A stretch of DNA of 64,000 bases from Polychytrium aggregatum (lineage: Eukaryota; Chytridiomycota; Chytridiomycetes; Polychytriales): assembly GCF_025602895.1 (NCBI RefSeq), contig NW_026516211.1, positions 930,001 to 994,000 on the forward strand. The letters run 5' to 3'. Shown one piece after another: positions 62,744-64,000 of the stretch. The notes beneath the pieces are model-generated. The model ran no database searches, had not been told where the DNA came from, and saw only the letters and a program-made list of their open reading frames with translations. Position 1 is the stretch's first letter. Every line of letters starts with the position of its first letter. The translations under genes were made by a program, and so were the position numbers.

Positions 62744-64000
62744 ATGGAAACATTCAAGCAAGAATACGTTCAAAAATGCCTGAGTCTCGGCGTCGATCCC
62801 TCTCCGACGATCCTAAATCATCTGTCGCTCCCAACCGGCCCCAAGGAGTCCGCCGACGACAAGCTACGCGATGTCCTCAATCTATCGGCGCATCCGCTCT
62901 CCATCAAGGGAGCCACAGCCCTTGCTGCGGCACTCTCGGAGTCGGCACTCTTTACCCGGCTGATCGTGGCCGATGCCTTTCTGGGCGATGACGGTACGAA
63001 GCGCCAGCGGGATCTCATTCTTGAACGCACTGGATCCAATCGCAAGAGGATGGCTTGGCCATGATCTGACCATATCTCTCCCTCCATCCGTCGTGCCCTA
63101 CGGTCTTTACAACGGCGCCGCCCATAGGATGCATAATCATCGCTAGTGCACTGAAAACCAACACATCCGTCACGCATCTGGATATGCGCGGCAACAACAT
63201 TCGCTCCGATGGCGCCACAGCGCTTGCCCAGATGCTCAAGGTCAACACCACTCTGAAGAGGTGAGAAACGCTTCCATCACTCCCAGGCGTCAGCTCCAGC
63301 AAACTTTCCGCGATGGTCGAGAGCTATATTTGGGCAGGAGTGTGTGTGGCATATACTCCCCTGCGGGTATTGGAGTACCTGTTCCTGTAACTCTGGCTTG
63401 CATCCAAATTGGCGATACATGCAGGTCGGTGGTGCTGAATAGTTACTTGGAGGCGCCGCAACGAACTGACTTTTCTCCACGGACTTTGCTTCTCGGGCCC
63501 TATCGTTTGGGAGGTGGTCTCAAGTCTGATGCTGGAATGGAATTGCATCGGCATATGGGAAACCGGGGTCAAGGCCCTGGCCGACGCTCTTTCCATCAAT
63601 CAGTCGCTGGAGGAACTGGACCTGCGAAACAACAAGATCGGCCCACAGGGATGTCAATCGCTCGCGTTCTGTCTCAAGCACAACACATCGCTCAAAAGAC
63701 TTGGTGAGTGTACATATACGCCGTACCGCCTTCCACTACTGATCAGATCGCCTCGCTCGCGTCGTGCGCTTGGACAAGCGGCCTCTGAGTCTACTAAATC
63801 CAATTTCGGAAGATTTGCGGTGGAACAACGCTGGCGTCATTGGTGGACGAGCCTTCGTTGATCTAATGAAATGGAACATGGTCTTGGTGGAGCTGGACCT
63901 CACTGGGAATGAGATTCCTGAAGATGTTGCGAAATCGCTGAGTAAGTTCACTGTGCTACATCCGTGTTGGAGCTGGATTACGGTTAGATCTACCAAAGAA
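62744..64000 (+). CDS. LRRC45: LRRC45-like leucine-rich repeat protein (partial, runs off the edge)
   Basis: Exons 62744-62993, 63128-63260, 63525-63703 and 63813-63941 join in phase, and a fifth probably begins at 63988. The product starts METFKQEYVQKCLSLGVDPS, then ribonuclease-inhibitor-type repeats: VTHLDMRGNNIRSDGATALA, LMLEWNCIGIWETGVKALAD, LEELDLRNNKIGPQGCQSLA, LRWNNAGVIGGRAF and VELDLTGNEIPEDVAKSL. The order and the EWN, DLRNN and DLRWNN phrases match the N-terminal half of human LRRC45, a centrosome linker protein with a long C-terminal coiled coil. That coiled coil would lie beyond the window. The match is by family memory; confirmation needs the rest of the gene. Confidence 0.78.

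Overview
The window is nuclear DNA from a GC-rich, intron-dense fungus, most likely an early-diverging zoosporic lineage (chytrid-like). Nearly every gene is cut by short GT-AG introns of about 50-250 bp. Fungal markers (MAM33, a type II NADH dehydrogenase with a membrane anchor) sit beside genes usually linked to animals or to cells with centrioles: a kinesin-10/KIF22, an LRRC45-like protein, a full-length ELYS nucleoporin, MEMO1 and NSUN6. No rRNA, confident tRNA, transposase, CRISPR array or bacterial operon was seen.

Layout. 0.8-3.4 kb (-): HAS1-type DEAD-box helicase. 3.7-6.2 kb (+): S4/RluA pseudouridine synthase fused to a PrmC/HemK methyltransferase. 6.9-9.6 kb (-): CDH1/FZR1 activator of the APC/C. 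10.7-12.7 kb (-): cytosolic serine hydroxymethyltransferase. 14.0-15.7 kb (+): MEMO1. 16.2-21.5 kb (+): KIF22-like kinesin. 22.2-24.7 kb (-): Lunapark. 25.0-26.2 kb (-): unrecognised gene. 26.6-28.1 kb (+): COP9 signalosome subunit 7. 28.7-31.3 kb (+): NSUN6. 31.7-37.5 kb (+): ELYS. 38.1-39.6 kb (-): MAM33. 41.3-49.2 kb (+): giant tandem-repeat protein. 49.9-52.7 kb (-): DBP8 helicase. 53.0-53.6 kb (+): single-pass membrane protein. 54.0-55.0 kb (-): tentative tiny membrane protein. 55.5-57.0 kb (+): AARSD1. 57.7-61.4 kb (-): NADH dehydrogenase. 62.7 kb to the edge (+): start of an LRRC45-like gene.

Genes are densely packed and often divergent over 0.3-1.7 kb. They are not operons, but themes recur: RNA and ribosome work (HAS1, DBP8, NSUN6, S4-RluA-PrmC, AARSD1), cell-cycle, chromosome and nuclear-pore functions (CDH1, KIF22, ELYS, CSN7, LRRC45), and mitochondria (MAM33, NADH dehydrogenase).

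The least ordinary object is the 2458-residue protein at 41344-49226. It joins a PH-like head to six almost identical units of about 272 residues and a recurring beta-rich module found about ten times; I recognise no family for the repeat. Exon joins quoted below were worked out by hand from splice consensus and reading phase; joins marked uncertain were not resolved.
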